Positions 1 through 8,165 of a stretch of 64,000 bases of DNA are shown here, in pieces. Origin of the DNA: an uncultured bacterium (lineage in GTDB: Bacteria; Cyanobacteriota; Vampirovibrionia; Gastranaerophilales; Gastranaerophilaceae). The notes beneath the pieces were generated by a model that saw only the letters and a program-made list of their open reading frames with translations, did no database searches and was not told the DNA's origin. The DNA lies in the NCBI GenBank assembly GCA_902462155.1, contig CABQAQ010000006.1:1-64000 (forward strand), in the 5' to 3' direction. A program made the translations under genes and the position numbers. Within the stretch, counting starts at the first letter, position 1, and the number at the start of each line of letters is the position of its first letter.

Positions 1-33
1 ATTTCTTATTGTTTGTTTTTCTATTCGCATCAT
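1..33 (-). CDS. 5' end of an unidentified gene leaving the window
   Basis: Reading the minus strand from position 33, two in-frame ATG codons (33-31 and 30-28) are followed by nine more sense codons giving MMRIEKQTIRN up to the window edge. An AAAGGAGAGG ribosome binding site lies just upstream at about 36-46. Only 11 residues are visible, so the product cannot be named. The gene diverges from accD. Confidence 0.55.
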   Translation of the reverse strand, partial: MMRIEKQTIRN

Positions 34-275
34 TCCTCTCCTTTTCGGCTTCTTAATATAAACTATATTCATAGTATATCAACAACATAATACTACCCAA
101 CAATTTATTAAGATTCTTTAATCTATCTATAAAAAAACTACTCTTATATAAAAGTGAACTTACTCGATAGCAAAATAACTATATTATCGTAAAAAATTAA
201 TCTTTCTATAGATTTGTTAATAAATAAATTTATTGTATAATAAAAAAGACTTATCAGGTATTAGGGAGAAAACGA
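34..275. other. Divergent intergenic region upstream of accD
   Basis: This AT-rich spacer separates the minus-strand gene leaving at position 33 from accD. It holds the accD promoter (214-241) and the accD ribosome binding site (GGGAGA, about 264-269). I see no additional gene or strong hairpin in it. Confidence 0.5.
214..241 (+). promoter_or_regulatory. Sigma-70-type promoter of the accD operon
   Basis: TTGTTA at 214-219 and a perfect TATAAT at 236-241 are separated by 16 bases. Transcription would begin near 248, about 28 bases before the accD ATG, leaving room for the ribosome binding site. This is called by pattern only. Confidence 0.5.
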
Positions 276-1145
276 ATGTCATTAAAAAATTGGTTTAACA
301 CGAGAAAAGCAGAACAAATGGCAGCAAGACCTACAGAAGTCGATATTGATGATAGAATTGGACATTTATGGGTAAAATGTTATAACTGTAATGCACAATT
401 AACAAGAAAAGAATTTGAAAAGAATCAAATGGTATGCCCAAAATGTGATTATCACTTTAGAATCAATGCTAGAACACGTATAAATCAAATATTTGATGAA
501 AATAGCTTTAAAGAATTATATAAAAATATTAGGCCTACAGATCCGTTAAATTTTATAGATACAGAAAGCTATATAGAACGACAAAAAAAAGCTAACCAAA
601 AAACAGGTTTAGATGATGCTATAATAACAGGAATAGGGAAAATTAATGGATATAAAACCGCTTGTGCAATAATGGATTTTGACTATATGGGCGGTTCTAT
701 GGGTAGTGTAGTTGGAGAAAAAGTTACGCTAATTATAGAAAAAGCTTTAGAAGAAAAATTACCTGTAATAATATTCACATCTTCAGGCGGAGCTAGAATG
801 CAAGAAAGTGCATTAAGTCTTATGCAAATGGCTAAAACAAGTTTAGCTGTTTCTAGATTAAATGATGAGAAATTATTATATATAACCGTTTTAACAGAAC
901 CTACTTTTGGGGGCGTAACAGCTAGCTTTGGGACTCTAGGTGATATTATTATAGCCGAAAAAGGTGCTAGAATAGGATTTGCCGGCAGACGTGTAATTGA
1001 ACAAACTATAAGACAAAAACTACCAGAAGACTTCCAAACCGCAGAATATTTATTAAAATATGGACAGATCGATAGTGTATCCAGACGACACGAACTTAAA
1101 AATACATTGAGTACTATTTTGAAATTACATAATAATAGCAAATAA
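276..1145 (+). CDS. accD: Acetyl-CoA carboxylase carboxyltransferase subunit beta
   Basis: This is the beta subunit of the carboxyltransferase half of acetyl-CoA carboxylase, which makes malonyl-CoA for fatty acid synthesis in the cytoplasm. The 289 residues match the family length. The N-terminal zinc ribbon is complete (Cys35, Cys38, Cys54, Cys57), followed by the crotonase-fold carboxyltransferase domain with the GGARMQE oxyanion region. The ATG follows a good GGGAGA site. The alpha subunit gene lies 17 bases downstream, so the two subunits are made together from the promoter at 214-241. Confidence 0.97.
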   Translation: MSLKNWFNTRKAEQMAARPTEVDIDDRIGHLWVKCYNCNAQLTRKEFEKNQMVCPKCDYHFRINARTRINQIFDENSFKELYKNIRPTDPLNFIDTESYIERQKKANQKTGLDDAIITGIGKINGYKTACAIMDFDYMGGSMGSVVGEKVTLIIEKALEEKLPVIIFTSSGGARMQESALSLMQMAKTSLAVSRLNDEKLLYITVLTEPTFGGVTASFGTLGDIIIAEKGARIGFAGRRVIEQTIRQKLPEDFQTAEYLLKYGQIDSVSRRHELKNTLSTILKLHNNSK

Positions 1146-1162
1146 TTCAAAAGGAAAAAATT

Positions 1163-2113
1163 ATGGCAACATTAGATTTTGAAGAAAAAATTAATCAAAT
1201 AGAAGATAAAATAAATGAATTAAAAACTATCAGTAAACAATCAGGACTGGATTTAACAGATGAAATAAATAAATTTCAACAACAAGCCTATGAATATAAA
1301 AAAGAACTATATGAAAATTTAACCCCAATACAAAAATTGCATATAGCAAGACATCCAAAACGTCCTAATTTCTTAGATTATGTAAATTTAATCACTGATG
1401 ATTTTTTTGAAATGCATGGCGATCGTGAAGGTACAGATGACCGTGCTATTATTGGAGGTATTGCCTCAATTGATAATAAATCTGTAATGCTTATAGGCAC
1501 ACAAAAAGGAAAAAATACAAAAGAAAATTTAGAATATAATTTTGGCATGCCTCAGCCTCAAGGTTATAGAAAAGCTTTACGACTTTTTTATCACGCAGAT
1601 AGATTTAATTTACCTATCATTACTCTAATCGATACTCCGGGAGCTTATCCGGGGATTAAAGCTGAACAAACAGCTCAAGGAACAGCTATTGCTTTTAATC
1701 TAAAGGAAATGGGAAAGTTACAAGTACCTATCATTTCTGTAATTACAGGTGAAGGTTGTTCCGGTGGCGCTTTAGGTATTGGGGTCGCTAATAAAGTCCT
1801 TATGTTGGAACATAGTTATTATACTGTTATCTCTCCTGAAGGATGTGCTTCTATTTTATGGCGTGATGCTTCTAAAGCTGAAAATGCTGCAAATGCACTT
1901 AAAATAACTGCCGCTGATCTTATAAAACTTAACCTTATTGATGATATTATTAAAGAACCTTTAGGAGGCGCTCATCAAGATTATGAATTTATTGGTAATC
2001 AATTAAAGATAAAAATTCTTCAGTCTATTGATGAATTTAAAAATTATTCACCTCAAAAAATTAAAACTCATAGATATGAAAAATTTAGAAAAATGGGGAT
2101 GTTTATTCAATGA
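1163..2113 (+). CDS. accA: Acetyl-CoA carboxylase carboxyltransferase subunit alpha
   Basis: This is the partner of AccD in the carboxyltransferase that moves the carboxyl group from biotin to acetyl-CoA. The 316 residues are full length. An N-terminal helical segment leads into the family signature around the DGDREGTDDRAI-like stretch, and the glycine-rich GEGCSGGALGIG loop is present. The start has an AAAAGGA site. The stop codon overlaps the start of prmA by four bases (ATGA at 2110-2113), indicating translational coupling. Confidence 0.97.
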   Translation: MATLDFEEKINQIEDKINELKTISKQSGLDLTDEINKFQQQAYEYKKELYENLTPIQKLHIARHPKRPNFLDYVNLITDDFFEMHGDREGTDDRAIIGGIASIDNKSVMLIGTQKGKNTKENLEYNFGMPQPQGYRKALRLFYHADRFNLPIITLIDTPGAYPGIKAEQTAQGTAIAFNLKEMGKLQVPIISVITGEGCSGGALGIGVANKVLMLEHSYYTVISPEGCASILWRDASKAENAANALKITAADLIKLNLIDDIIKEPLGGAHQDYEFIGNQLKIKILQSIDEFKNYSPQKIKTHRYEKFRKMGMFIQ

Positions 2114-3144
2114 TAAATTATGAAAATACTTTTAAAGTTAAAATATCTTGTGATGAAATTTTAAAAAGTATTGACTTTATTAAAGATAACAATAATCGTA
2201 ATTTACAATCCGGTGATGTCTTTTTTGATACAATTGATAATCAAGATATAATACCTGTCGATAATCCTAAAAAAGAACTTCTTTTAGATTATTTTTATTC
2301 TAACTTTAATATATTAGGCATAATCGAACGAGAAACTGAGTATAAAAAGCTTATGCCTATAAATTTTGATGAAAGTATAAAAATTTTTATCGATGGGACT
2401 GATATCATTAATTTAAATAAAGATAAGATAAAATCTGATATTATTGAATATGTACTTAATGGTGAAGAACCTAAAGGTTTTAAAATAGAAATAGAAAAAG
2501 TTGAAAATCAAGATTGGTCAAAAATATGGAAAAGTTATTGGAAACCATTTAGGATTAGTGATAACTTTATAATATGTCCATCTTGGGAGGAATATAACAA
2601 AACAAATGATAATGACATAGTAATAACTATTGACCCTTCAAATGCTTTTGGAACAGGAACTCATGCTACAACAGCTCTATGTGCAAAAAAAATTATAGAA
2701 TATAAAAGAAAAGAAGCTAAATATATAGATAATAATAATCTTAGCTTATGTGATCTTGGAACAGGAAGCGGTATTTTAGCAATAATAGCAAAAAAACTAT
2801 CCTTTAAAGATATTTTAGCTATTGATATTGATGAATCCACTTTTAATACTGCCAAAGAAAATTTTAAATTGAATAATTGTAATGATATAATTCTTCAAAC
2901 CGGAACGGCAATTGATATAAAAGATAAACAGTTTGATTTTGTTATTGCAAATATTCTACATAATATTATTATAAATGAACTTCATATTTATAAAAATCTT
3001 ATGAAACCCGATGGTATATTAATATTAAGTGGTATACTCGATGAGAAAAAACAACAAGTGTTAGATGAAATAAAAAAACAGAATTTAACTTTAATTGACG
3101 AAGAAACAAAAGATAGTTGGGTTGTACTTATAGTAAAAAAATAA
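2110..3144 (+). CDS. prmA: Ribosomal protein L11 methyltransferase
   Basis: This SAM-dependent methyltransferase trimethylates ribosomal protein L11. The 344-residue protein has a divergent N-terminal substrate-recognition domain, the family signature DPSNAFGTGTHATT, and SAM motif I as LCDLGTGSGILAI, followed by the NILHNII catalytic-pocket motif that resembles the usual NILA. It overlaps accA by four bases and precedes kdsB by 45 bases. The length is slightly above the approximately 300 residues usual for PrmA, mainly through the N-terminal part. Confidence 0.9.
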   Translation: MINYENTFKVKISCDEILKSIDFIKDNNNRNLQSGDVFFDTIDNQDIIPVDNPKKELLLDYFYSNFNILGIIERETEYKKLMPINFDESIKIFIDGTDIINLNKDKIKSDIIEYVLNGEEPKGFKIEIEKVENQDWSKIWKSYWKPFRISDNFIICPSWEEYNKTNDNDIVITIDPSNAFGTGTHATTALCAKKIIEYKRKEAKYIDNNNLSLCDLGTGSGILAIIAKKLSFKDILAIDIDESTFNTAKENFKLNNCNDIILQTGTAIDIKDKQFDFVIANILHNIIINELHIYKNLMKPDGILILSGILDEKKQQVLDEIKKQNLTLIDEETKDSWVVLIVKK

Positions 3145-3189
3145 TCGAACAACCTATAAATAGTAAATAGGATAGAGAAGAGAATTCAA

Positions 3190-3933
3190 ATGAAAAAAAC
3201 AGTAATTGTCATTCCAGCAAGATATGGATCATCAAGATTAAACGGTAAACCTCTTTTAGAAGTTTGCTCTAAGCCTATAATACAATGGGTATGGGAAAAA
3301 GCTATTCAGATAAAAGACGTAGATGATGTTATAATAGCTACTGATAATAATTTAATTTTTGATGCTTGTAAATCATTTAAAGCTAATGTAGAAATGACAA
3401 AAACTTCACATAAAAGTGGAAGTGATAGAATTGCTGAAGTAATAAGTCGACATGATGAGTTTGAATATATTATTAATTTACAAGGTGATGAACCATTAAT
3501 TAATCCAAAAGCTATTGAACTTTTAATAAATTCTGTAAAGAATAACGATAAGGCTGACATCTCAACTTTGGTAAGACCTATAGAAAATATATCCGAATAT
3601 GAGAACCCAAATGTTGTAAAATGTGTTTTAAATAAATATAATTATGCTATGTATTTTTCTCGGGCTACTATTCCATATTTTCGTAATAAAAATGAAAATA
3701 TACCTATTTATGCTCATATTGGACTTTATGGTTATAAAAGAAAATCACTTTTAAATTTAACCGGTCTTCCTCAAGCAAATTGCGAAATAGCAGAATCTTT
3801 AGAACAACTGCGAGCTTTATATAATGGTATGAATATTAAAGTAGAATTATTTAATGAATCTTCTATTGGCATTGATACTCAAGAAGATTTTGATAATTTT
3901 AAAAATTTAATGGAATCAAAAATAAATAAATAA
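3190..3933 (+). CDS. kdsB: 3-deoxy-manno-octulosonate cytidylyltransferase
   Basis: KdsB activates Kdo as CMP-Kdo for lipopolysaccharide core synthesis. At 247 residues it is full length, with the N-terminal nucleotide-binding signature IPARYGSSRLNGKPL and the conserved LQGDEPLI motif. A GAAGAG ribosome binding site precedes the ATG. Its presence implies that the organism makes a Kdo-containing LPS outer membrane. It is the last gene of the accD operon and ends at the palindromic terminator shared with cysE. Confidence 0.95.
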   Translation: MKKTVIVIPARYGSSRLNGKPLLEVCSKPIIQWVWEKAIQIKDVDDVIIATDNNLIFDACKSFKANVEMTKTSHKSGSDRIAEVISRHDEFEYIINLQGDEPLINPKAIELLINSVKNNDKADISTLVRPIENISEYENPNVVKCVLNKYNYAMYFSRATIPYFRNKNENIPIYAHIGLYGYKRKSLLNLTGLPQANCEIAESLEQLRALYNGMNIKVELFNESSIGIDTQEDFDNFKNLMESKINK

Positions 3934-3939
3934 ATAATA

Positions 3940-3977
3940 AAGGAAAAAATAGATAATTAATTATCTATTTTTTCCTT
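3940..3977. terminator. Bidirectional terminator between kdsB and cysE
   Basis: The 38 bases form a perfect palindrome with two 19-base arms and no spacer. A-rich and T-rich flanks would make it a terminator in both directions. It overlaps the last codons and stop of cysE (stop at 3957). Confidence 0.75.
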
Positions 3978-4598
3978 CAAATCTTGAAGCTCATATTTTA
4001 TACGATTTATTTCACATTTTATAGGATCCGGAATACGATTATGACATAATCTACCTTCAATATAAGTTCTTTTCTTTACAATTCTAGCGGGTATTCCAAC
4101 AACAGTAGAATATGCCGGAACATCATCAACAACTACAGATTGAGCTCCTATAATTGATGATTCGCCTATAGTAATATTACCTAACACTTTAGCACCCGCT
4201 CCAATAGTTACCCCATTTTCTATCGTAGGATGCCTTTTCCCGTGTTCTTTTCCTGTTCCACCTAAAGTTACTCCCTGATATATTAATACATCATCACCTA
4301 TAATAGCTGTTTCTCCTATAACTACTCCCATACCGTGGTCTATAAAAAATCTACGTCCTATAGTTGCCTTTGGATGTATTTCTATACCTGTTAGAAACCT
4401 TGATATATTTGATATTATTCTCGGTATAAGCGGAATGTTTAAATAACTTAATTTATGTGCTATACGATGAAATATTATAGCGTGTAAGCCGGGATAACAT
4501 AAAATTACTTCTAATAAGTTAACCGCAGCAGGATCATCTTCGTATATTGTTTTTATATCCTCTTTTATCTGATCTAAATATTTTCTTATTCTTATCAT
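3957..4598 (-). CDS. cysE: Serine O-acetyltransferase
   Basis: CysE makes O-acetylserine from serine and acetyl-CoA, the first step of cysteine synthesis. The 213 residues show an N-terminal helical domain followed by left-handed beta-helix hexapeptide repeats (roughly residues 75-170) with the IDHGMGVVIGETA and GGTGKEHGKRHPTI signatures. This is the short bacterial form. It lies 73 bases downstream of cysK, whose product uses O-acetylserine, so the two act in sequence. Its last codons lie in the palindrome shared with kdsB. Confidence 0.95.
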   Translation of the reverse strand: MIRIRKYLDQIKEDIKTIYEDDPAAVNLLEVILCYPGLHAIIFHRIAHKLSYLNIPLIPRIISNISRFLTGIEIHPKATIGRRFFIDHGMGVVIGETAIIGDDVLIYQGVTLGGTGKEHGKRHPTIENGVTIGAGAKVLGNITIGESSIIGAQSVVVDDVPAYSTVVGIPARIVKKRTYIEGRLCHNRIPDPIKCEINRIKYELQDLKEKIDN

Positions 4599-4671
4599 AA
4601 AATTTAGCTTTCACAATGATTGTTTTTTGGAATTCTTAATAAAATTTTAAAATTAAATATAGTAAATTACT

Positions 4672-5592
4672 TTAAATATCTCTAAATAAATCAGTAGATA
4701 AATAACGCTCAGCTAAATCAGGCAAAACTGTAAGTACAAATTTATCCGGATTTTCATTTGCTATTTTAATAGCTCCAAATAAATTTGCTCCTGACGATAT
4801 ACCACATAAAATACCCTCTTTTTTGGCTGCATTCTGAGCTGTCATAATCGCATCTTTCGTCTTTACTGTTATATATTCATCAATCACTGACTTATCTAAA
4901 TTCTTAGGAATAAAGTTTGCTCCAATACCTTGAATACCATGCACTCCCGCCTCACCTTTGGTTATAAGTGGACTTTCATATGGTTCTATACCTATAACTT
5001 TTATATCAGGCTTTAATTCTTTTAATTTTCTTGCTGTTCCTGAAATAGTTCCGCCGGTACCTATTGCACATATAAAAATATCTATTTTACCTTCTGTATC
5101 ATTAAATATTTCTATTGCTGTAGAATTCTCATGTGCCTTTGGATTATTCTCATTATCAAATTGAGATAAAATAATACTATCCTTCAAATCATTATTCAAA
5201 GTAATAGCTTTTTCTAATGCACCTTTCATTCCTAGAGCTTTTGAGGTTAAAATAACATTCGCTCCTAAATACTTAAGTATTTTTTGTCGTTCAATACTCA
5301 TATTCTCAGGCATTGTCAAAATTAACTTAAGACCAAGCACACTTGCTACAACACTTAAACCAATACCTGTATTTCCACTTGTTGGCTCTATTAATGTTGT
5401 ATTCTTGTTGATTTTTCCTGCTTCCATAGCCGCTTTTATCATATTTAAAGCTACTCTATCTTTTATTGAAAAACCAGGATTAAAGTACTCTAATTTTGCA
5501 TAAAGATTACTATTTTGATTTACAAGTCTATTAATCTTTACTATTGGTGTATTCCCTATCAACTGTGATACATCAGAAAACAATTTTTGCAT
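4672..5592 (-). CDS. cysK: Cysteine synthase A (O-acetylserine sulfhydrylase)
   Basis: This PLP enzyme makes cysteine from O-acetylserine and sulfide. The PLP lysine lies in the NPGFSIKDRVA motif, and the SGNTGIGL phosphate-binding loop and the GTGGTISG loop are both present. I chose the ATG at 5592 (306 residues), which gives the usual CysK N-terminus. A GTG at 5607 is an alternative with a similarly weak ribosome binding site. The gene overlaps the end of tyrS by 20 bases, and cysE follows downstream. Confidence 0.95.
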   Translation of the reverse strand: MQKLFSDVSQLIGNTPIVKINRLVNQNSNLYAKLEYFNPGFSIKDRVALNMIKAAMEAGKINKNTTLIEPTSGNTGIGLSVVASVLGLKLILTMPENMSIERQKILKYLGANVILTSKALGMKGALEKAITLNNDLKDSIILSQFDNENNPKAHENSTAIEIFNDTEGKIDIFICAIGTGGTISGTARKLKELKPDIKVIGIEPYESPLITKGEAGVHGIQGIGANFIPKNLDKSVIDEYITVKTKDAIMTAQNAAKKEGILCGISSGANLFGAIKIANENPDKFVLTVLPDLAERYLSTDLFRDI

Positions 5593-6808
5593 AATTTCTT
5601 TTTCCACTATGTAAGATACCTTTTTTATCTATAATAAAATCTAAATTAACAATTTTTTCATCATTAAACTTTACAGCATTTTGGGTAATTAAACGCTTCG
5701 CTTCACTTTTACTCTTCGCAAAATCAAGCTGAGTTAATAGTTCAATAACACATATTGGCTTATCTAACTTAACTTCTTTTATATCATCCGGAATAGCTTT
5801 TTTCTGAACTACATTAATAAAATCCTCTTGGGCTTTTATTGCTAAAGCTTCTCCACAATATTCTTTTGTTATCATAAAAGCCAGTTCCATCTTTATATCT
5901 CTCGGATTTTCTTTTTTCAACTCTAAACGTTCTTTTATTTTTTCTAAATCCTGATCTGGCACATCTGTAAGTAACGTAAAATATCTTAAAATCATCTCGT
6001 CTTTTATAGACATCAATTTTCCATACATATTTTTAGGTTCTTCATTTAATGATATACAATTTTGAGGATATGTTTTTGACATTTTCAAAACACCGTCAGT
6101 TCCTTCAAGAAGTGGTAGCAACATAACACTTTGTGGCACTTTTTTACCATAGGCTAATTGTATTTCACGACCTAAAAGTAAATTAAATCTTTGATCTGTT
6201 CCACCTAATTCTATATCCGCATCAACAGCCACAGAATCATACGCTTGCATTAGTGGATAGAAAAACTCATGCACTGCTATAGGTTGTGCATTATTATATC
6301 GCTTTGCAAAATCATCTCTTGTCATTAATTGCGCTACTGTTACATTTGAAGCTAATTTTAATAACTCCATCAACGTCATCTTATGTAACCATTCAGCATT
6401 ATTTGTAACTTCTGCATTATCTATATCTACTACTTTTGACATTTGATCAAAATAAGTTTTCGCATTAAATTCTACCTGCTCTTTTGTAAGACTCGGCCTT
6501 GTCTCTGATTTACCTGAAGGATCACCTATCATAGCTGTAGCTCCTCCTACAATCAGTACTATCTGTGATCCAAACTTCTGGAATAACTTTAATTTCCTCA
6601 TTACAACTGTATGTCCCAAATGCAAATCAGGACGAGTTGGATCTAATCCGAGTTTTACTCTTAATGGTCTACCTTCTTCTTTTGCTCTTTGCAATTTTAA
6701 TGCTAAACCATTTACTCCATCCGGCAATATTTCTGCTCCTCTGGAAATGATTTTTGCTTGCTCTATAAACTCTTCTTTTATTTCTATTTCTTTATTTTGT
6801 TTTTCCAT
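5573..6808 (-). CDS. tyrS: Tyrosyl-tRNA synthetase
   Basis: TyrRS charges tRNA-Tyr. The 411-residue protein carries the class I signatures HLGH (63-66) and KMSKT (242-246), and a C-terminal S4 RNA-binding domain over the last 70 residues or so. Both catalytic motifs appear intact. The ribosome binding site before the ATG is poor (AAGG almost adjacent), but no better start is seen. The 3' end overlaps cysK. Confidence 0.96.
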   Translation of the reverse strand: MEKQNKEIEIKEEFIEQAKIISRGAEILPDGVNGLALKLQRAKEEGRPLRVKLGLDPTRPDLHLGHTVVMRKLKLFQKFGSQIVLIVGGATAMIGDPSGKSETRPSLTKEQVEFNAKTYFDQMSKVVDIDNAEVTNNAEWLHKMTLMELLKLASNVTVAQLMTRDDFAKRYNNAQPIAVHEFFYPLMQAYDSVAVDADIELGGTDQRFNLLLGREIQLAYGKKVPQSVMLLPLLEGTDGVLKMSKTYPQNCISLNEEPKNMYGKLMSIKDEMILRYFTLLTDVPDQDLEKIKERLELKKENPRDIKMELAFMITKEYCGEALAIKAQEDFINVVQKKAIPDDIKEVKLDKPICVIELLTQLDFAKSKSEAKRLITQNAVKFNDEKIVNLDFIIDKKGILHSGKRNYAKIVF

Positions 6809-6921
6809 CCTTATTTTCCATTCTTATTTTACTAACTTTTATTTTTATATTTACAATTATAATATCATTTTTTATTTTTTTTTTCATCCAAAATTTTTTT
6901 ATATACTCAAAACTATCCTCT

Positions 6922-6954
6922 AAAATAAAAAACCGGCTTATTTATTAAGCCGGT
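6922..6954 (-). terminator. Terminator of the 6981-7412 gene
   Basis: A 9-bp stem ACCGGCTTA/TAAGCCGGT (6932-6940 and 6946-6954) with a 5-base loop is followed on the minus strand by a T-rich run. It is one of the most GC-rich stems in the window and clearly ends the minus-strand transcript. Confidence 0.85.
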
Positions 6955-6980
6955 AAAATTTCTCAGTTTACATTTATCTA

Positions 6981-7412
6981 CTATGTTGCAAAAATTTTAA
7001 TATTCTCCCAGATCTCACCAAAAAAGTTAGAAACTTTATTCACTGCTGTACTTAAAATATTATTCATATTGCTAATTGGTTTAGTTTCGCCTATTGCTTT
7101 ACCTACATCTTTTGCTCCATCGTATATAGTTTCATTAAGTTCTTTTAAATGACCCGATGTAAAGAAATTCTTTATTTTACCAAAAAAACCTGCACTTTTC
7201 TTTCCTACATCTTTTGCGATATTAGCAGCATAAATTCCAACATTAGAATCCTTTGTTGCTGTTTTTATTGCACTTCCTACATCTTTTGCTCCATCAAATA
7301 TGCTTTCCCTTACATCTTTTGATTTAAGCACATTCCCTGTCATTGTTGCGTAATTCCCAACAGTTGATCCTACATTTGAAGCAAAATTCTTTATACTTTG
7401 CATGCTAATCAT
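6981..7412 (-). CDS. Small repetitive protein of unknown function
   Basis: I do not recognise this 143-residue protein. It contains three related segments centred on the phrase DGAKDVGSAI / IAKDVGKKSA / DGAKDVGKAI, spaced roughly 30-50 residues apart, predicted to be amphipathic helices with Lys/Asp charges. There is no signal peptide, cysteine or obvious catalytic motif. The start has a strong AGGAG site eight bases upstream and the gene ends at a strong terminator, so it is a real gene. Its neighbour at 7519-7890 is of similar size and also of unknown function. Confidence 0.75.
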   Translation of the reverse strand: MISMQSIKNFASNVGSTVGNYATMTGNVLKSKDVRESIFDGAKDVGSAIKTATKDSNVGIYAANIAKDVGKKSAGFFGKIKNFFTSGHLKELNETIYDGAKDVGKAIGETKPISNMNNILSTAVNKVSNFFGEIWENIKIFAT

Positions 7413-7518
7413 TTTTATTTCTCCTAATTTTTCGTATCTAAATATTTTTTACTCAAACTTTTACAACAATACCACTTTTTATTATATTTACCCTTAATCT
7501 GACTTTAAGCTATTTCAC

Positions 7519-7890
7519 CTATGTTGTTACTACTTCCGATTTTGTTATTCCAGAAAAGAATCCACATATTGCTTTAAAACCTTTTGAAATAAGTTTTATT
7601 GGCATTGATATTCCATTTACAAATGTTCCGCCTACTGTTTTAACTATATTTTTTGGTAGATCAGTAATATGTTTTACACCCTTCTTTATCATCGAATAAC
7701 TTGCTTTAGACATTCCCTTTAATGGCTTTGGTGTTATAGCTGTTCCTACCTTCTCCGGTATATAAAATATAGAATCTATTATCTTACCTTGTGCCTTGTC
7801 TATCGGAGCATAAATTTTATCACCTATTGATTGTGTTACACTTAAATCACTTACCTTATAATTATGAATAGATGGATCATATCTAGACAT
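7519..7890 (-). CDS. Small protein of unknown function
   Basis: This protein is not recognised. I chose the ATG at 7890 (123 residues) because a clear AAGGAGA site lies eight bases upstream; an ATG at 7917 in the same frame has no such site. The sequence has a polar N-terminus (MSRYDPSIHNY), then alternating hydrophobic and glycine-rich segments (GTAITPKPLKGMSKASY, KTVGGTFVNGIS, FKAICGFFSGI) that could associate with membranes. It has no signal peptide. It lies in a minus-strand run of lineage-specific genes. Confidence 0.7.
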   Translation of the reverse strand: MSRYDPSIHNYKVSDLSVTQSIGDKIYAPIDKAQGKIIDSIFYIPEKVGTAITPKPLKGMSKASYSMIKKGVKHITDLPKNIVKTVGGTFVNGISMPIKLISKGFKAICGFFSGITKSEVVTT

Positions 7891-8020
7891 TTCTACTTTC
7901 TCCTTATTTTCATTCACTTTTTTTTAATTCAACTCTTACTTATATAAAAACAATTTTCTATTCTTGATTTCAACAATATTATTTTTTGTAACATTTCTTA
8001 ATATCAAACTCAATTATCCT

Positions 8021-8060
8021 AAAACAAAAAAGCTATTTATTCTTTATTTAAATAGCTTTT
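8021..8060 (-). terminator. Terminator of the 8166-10196 gene
   Basis: Twelve-base arms AAAAGCTATTTA and TAAATAGCTTTT (about 8027-8038 and 8049-8060) form a hairpin followed on the minus strand by a T-rich tract. A second, weaker hairpin with 9-base arms (8113-8121 and 8141-8149) lies between it and the gene end. Confidence 0.7.
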
Positions 8061-8165
8061 CTTTATTGTTAAGATTATTTAATCCCTATTTTATAAAACT
8101 TTAATTTTCTTAAATAATAGCATCCTTAAATTATAAGAACGCTATTATTAATATAAATATTCTAT

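Noticed and set aside
683..1150. Minus-strand frame opposite accD
   Set aside because: accD is certain on the plus strand, and the reverse frame has no ribosome binding site or domain.
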